NCBI GenBank assembly: GCA_016763735.1
Contig: JAESTE010000045.1
Location: 1 to 7,000, forward strand
Direction: 5' to 3'
Length of the DNA stretch: 7,000 nucleotides
Origin: Nitrospinaceae bacterium
GTDB taxonomy: Bacteria; Nitrospinota; Nitrospinia; Nitrospinales; VA-1
This document shows positions 5,231 to 7,000 of the stretch, in pieces (position 1 is the first letter of the stretch; each line of letters opens with the position of its first letter). The notes below the pieces were generated by a model. The model searched no databases. It worked only from the letters and a program-made list of their open reading frames with translations, and was not told the origin of the DNA. A program made the translations under genes and the position numbers.

Positions 5231-6456
5231 GTCTGCCTGCCAAAAAACTCGCGATTGCTTCCTGGTCTCTCTACGATTTTGCCAACACCATTTTTTCGAT
5301 GAACGTGATCTCCCTTTACTTCGCGTTATGGGTGACTGTAGATCATGGCGGACAGGATATTTTATACAGCGTTGCCCTTTCGCTTTCTATGCTGGCCGTT
5401 GCTGTCAGCGTGCCCGTCTTTGGTGCCATCTCAGACACCACCGGCAAACGCCAACGACCGTTAGCATCGCTCACCCTTGTTTGTGTGATTTGCACAGCAC
5501 TGATTGGTGGAACCAGTAATCTATGGGTTGGACTGATTTTATTTGTCATTGCCAATTATTGTTATCAATCGGCACTGGTTTTTTATAACGGTATGCTGCC
5601 CTCCGTTTCACAAGGTACCCATATTGGCCTGGTTTCCGGCTATGGCGTTTCACTCGGTTACCTGGGTTCCATAGCGGGGTTGTTGATGGTGAAACCGTTT
5701 GTTGAAGAAAGTGGTCGCTCGGCAGCATTTCTGCCAACCGCCGCGCTGGTTTTATTCTTCGCCCTGCCCTGTTTTTTTTTCGTTAGAGACCCTGAAAAAA
5801 AATCTTCGCCTCCTGTTCAGATCAAAAAAGTGTTTGCCACTCTTAAAGAAACGTTCTCGCGCATAAAGCATTACAAATTATTATTCCAATTCATCACCGT
5901 TCATTTTCTTGTTCTCGATGCGGTGAACACCATCATCGCTTTTATGGCCGTTTACGCTACCAAAGTAATAGGATTCAGTGGCAACGAAATAACACAATTC
6001 CTCATTTCGTCCACCGTGGGCGCGATGGTAGGCTCTGTTATCATCGGATTTCTTGTAAAACATAAAGGCAGCATCTGGTCCTACTGGCTAGTTCTGTGGG
6101 TTTGGATTGCGGCTCTCTCTCTAGCCGCCGTCAGCCAAAGCACGACCCTGTTCTGGTATGTCGGCCCATTAGCAGGAGTGGGAATGGGAGGCGTTTGGGT
6201 CGTCAGCCGAGCCATTCTGGTGGAATTGTCTCCGCCTGAAAAACTGGGAGAGTTTTTTGGCTTCTATAGTTTAGCCGGGAAAACCGCTTCTATTTTTGGT
6301 CCTATGCTTTGGGGTAGTGTTGTCTGGGCTCTGGATGCGACACAAACTTTGAAGTACCGTGCAGCGGTCACCTTGCTTCTTTGCATCGTCATCGCTGCGG
6401 CTTTCCTGTTCCGCAACTTCAGCCACAATATTTCACAAGCTAAACAATTCGATTGA
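5227..6456 (+). CDS. UMF1 (Atg22-like) family major facilitator transporter
   Basis: The 409-residue protein has about 11-12 hydrophobic segments and begins with SWSLYDFANTIFSMNVI (residues 12-28), the hallmark start of bacterial UMF1/Atg22-like permeases. The loop ISDTTGKRQRP (68-78) is the MFS motif-A equivalent, and a basic central loop (near residues 190-215) separates the two six-helix halves. It sits in the inner membrane. Substrates of the bacterial family are poorly known; yeast Atg22 exports amino acids from the vacuole. The start is TTG, overlapping the upstream TGA as TTGA, with no ribosome site of its own, so it depends on coupling to the SUMF1 gene; the next in-frame ATG (Met25) would lose the conserved first helix. 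Homopolymers T9 (5772-5780) and A8 (5795-5802) lie close together, yet the frame stays intact. The final TGA overlaps a TTGACA box for the next gene. Confidence 0.9.
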   Translation: MSLPAKKLAIASWSLYDFANTIFSMNVISLYFALWVTVDHGGQDILYSVALSLSMLAVAVSVPVFGAISDTTGKRQRPLASLTLVCVICTALIGGTSNLWVGLILFVIANYCYQSALVFYNGMLPSVSQGTHIGLVSGYGVSLGYLGSIAGLLMVKPFVEESGRSAAFLPTAALVLFFALPCFFFVRDPEKKSSPPVQIKKVFATLKETFSRIKHYKLLFQFITVHFLVLDAVNTIIAFMAVYATKVIGFSGNEITQFLISSTVGAMVGSVIIGFLVKHKGSIWSYWLVLWVWIAALSLAAVSQSTTLFWYVGPLAGVGMGGVWVVSRAILVELSPPEKLGEFFGFYSLAGKTASIFGPMLWGSVVWALDATQTLKYRAAVTLLLCIVIAAAFLFRNFSHNISQAKQFD

Positions 6457-6480
6457 CATCCCCCTTATGAATGATAAATT
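6453..6480 (+). promoter_or_regulatory. Candidate promoter for the SurA-like gene, overlapping the transporter stop codon
   Basis: A perfect -35 TTGACA (6453-6458) contains the stop codon TGA of the transporter. TAAATT (6475-6480) follows after 16 bases and is preceded by TGA, an extended -10 arrangement. Transcription would start near 6487 and give a leader of about 38 bases with AAAGGA (6512-6517). The SurA-like gene may thus be transcribed separately as well as by read-through. Confidence 0.45.
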
Positions 6481-6524
6481 TCAAACAAGTCTCAAATTCC
6501 CTCTACTGTAGAAAGGAACCCTCA

Positions 6525-7000
6525 ATGAAAAGGTTCATTCCTTTAGTTTTTATATTCAGCGTTTTCTTTAGCAACCCAACCTCTTTGGCATGGGCGCACT
6601 CGGGCCATAAACATGACGCTCTCAAAATCAAATTACCCGAAGTCGTGGCAAAAGTGAATGATCACAATATAAAAAGAGACCTCATAACCCGGGAACTTAA
6701 AAAAGCCGCTGCCAAATACAAAAAACGTGGGATGTCTCTGACTGCCGATCAGGAAAAATCTGCTGCCAAAACACTCATCGAGGACGAAATTGGTCGTACT
6801 TTACTGGTACTCAAGGCAAAAGAATTGGGAGTAAAAGTTTCTGAAAAAATGTTATTGGCAAGACTGAAAGAGGTAAAATCCAAATTCAAATCCGATGCTG
6901 TCTTCGAGCATCGCCTCGCCGACCGGGGCATGACTGTTGACCAGTACAAGCAGGAACTGGAAATCGATATGTTTATGGATCAGATCATTAAGAAAGAGAT
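6525..7000 (+). CDS. Secreted SurA/PpiC-like periplasmic folding protein (partial, C-terminus outside window)
   Basis: The frame is open to the right edge and gives 158 residues. ATG at 6525 follows AAAGGA with 7 bases between. A signal peptide (KR, then hydrophobic PLVFIFSVFF, cut likely after LAWA at residue 24) is followed by a mature end HSGHKHD, rich in histidine. The next part, VVAKVNDHNIKRDLITREL (from about residue 41), is the standard opening of SurA/PrsA-type chaperone domains (normally VVARVNGxxIxxxxL). After it come long charged helices: LIEDEIGRTLLVLKAKELGVKVSEK, then LADRGMTVDQYKQELEIDMFMDQIIKKE, as in the SurA N-terminal module. The prolyl isomerase (PpiC) domain expected downstream is not in the window, so it could also be an isomerase-less chaperone. 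Role: folding or escort of exported proteins in the periplasm. It sits 68 bases behind the transporter, with a possible promoter of its own. Not a surA symbol call, since paralogs are common. Confidence 0.82.
   Translation, partial: MKRFIPLVFIFSVFFSNPTSLAWAHSGHKHDALKIKLPEVVAKVNDHNIKRDLITRELKKAAAKYKKRGMSLTADQEKSAAKTLIEDEIGRTLLVLKAKELGVKVSEKMLLARLKEVKSKFKSDAVFEHRLADRGMTVDQYKQELEIDMFMDQIIKKE

Noticed and set aside
5772..5802. Frameshift at the T9 and A8 runs in the UMF1 gene
   Set aside because: The reading frame continues through both runs into recognisable transporter sequence, so there is no sign of disruption.

Overview
The window reads as bacterial chromosome from a Gram-negative organism. 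Two exported proteins with cleavable signal peptides are present, one of them the start of a SurA-like periplasmic chaperone. The base composition looks slightly AT-rich by eye. The lineage cannot be fixed from sequence alone: the mix of an abundant-type SUMF1-fold protein, a UMF1 transporter and a SurA-like protein would suit Nitrospinota or delta-proteobacteria-like groups, but this is inference. Four of the nine genes must begin with TTG, which is a clear habit of this locus.

Layout. At 1-1064 (minus) lies most of a polysaccharide (Wzx/MOP-type) flippase whose C-terminus is off the window. A short divergent promoter region separates it from a 92-residue unrecognised protein (1203-1481, plus). 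A 234-base spacer follows, holding an imperfect palindromic REP-like repeat and a clear extended -10 promoter. That promoter serves a radical SAM protein with a SPASM-like cysteine tail (1716-2828, plus). Its 3' end overlaps by 23 bases the convergent gene of a stand-alone parvulin prolyl isomerase (2806-3201, minus). Next come a Maf-family nucleotide pyrophosphatase (3398-4006, plus) with an apparently almost leaderless promoter, and then a promoter at about 4113-4141.

From 4215 a tightly packed plus-strand operon begins: a 75-residue protein with a CxxC/CxxxH zinc-site pattern, an exported SUMF1/FGE-fold protein that lacks both FGE catalytic cysteines, a UMF1-family major facilitator, and, after 68 bases, the N-terminal part of a secreted SurA/PpiC-like protein that runs off the right end. 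The first three are joined by stop/start overlaps (TAATG, TTGA), so they are probably made together. Their shared task is unknown.

No tRNA, rRNA, CRISPR array, transposase or phage gene is visible. The points most worth a second look are the coupled zinc-site/pseudo-FGE/UMF1 operon, the orphan radical SAM-SPASM protein and its convergent overlap, the REP-like repeat, and the TTG start habit. I do not see a complete, clearly new defence or biosynthetic system here.
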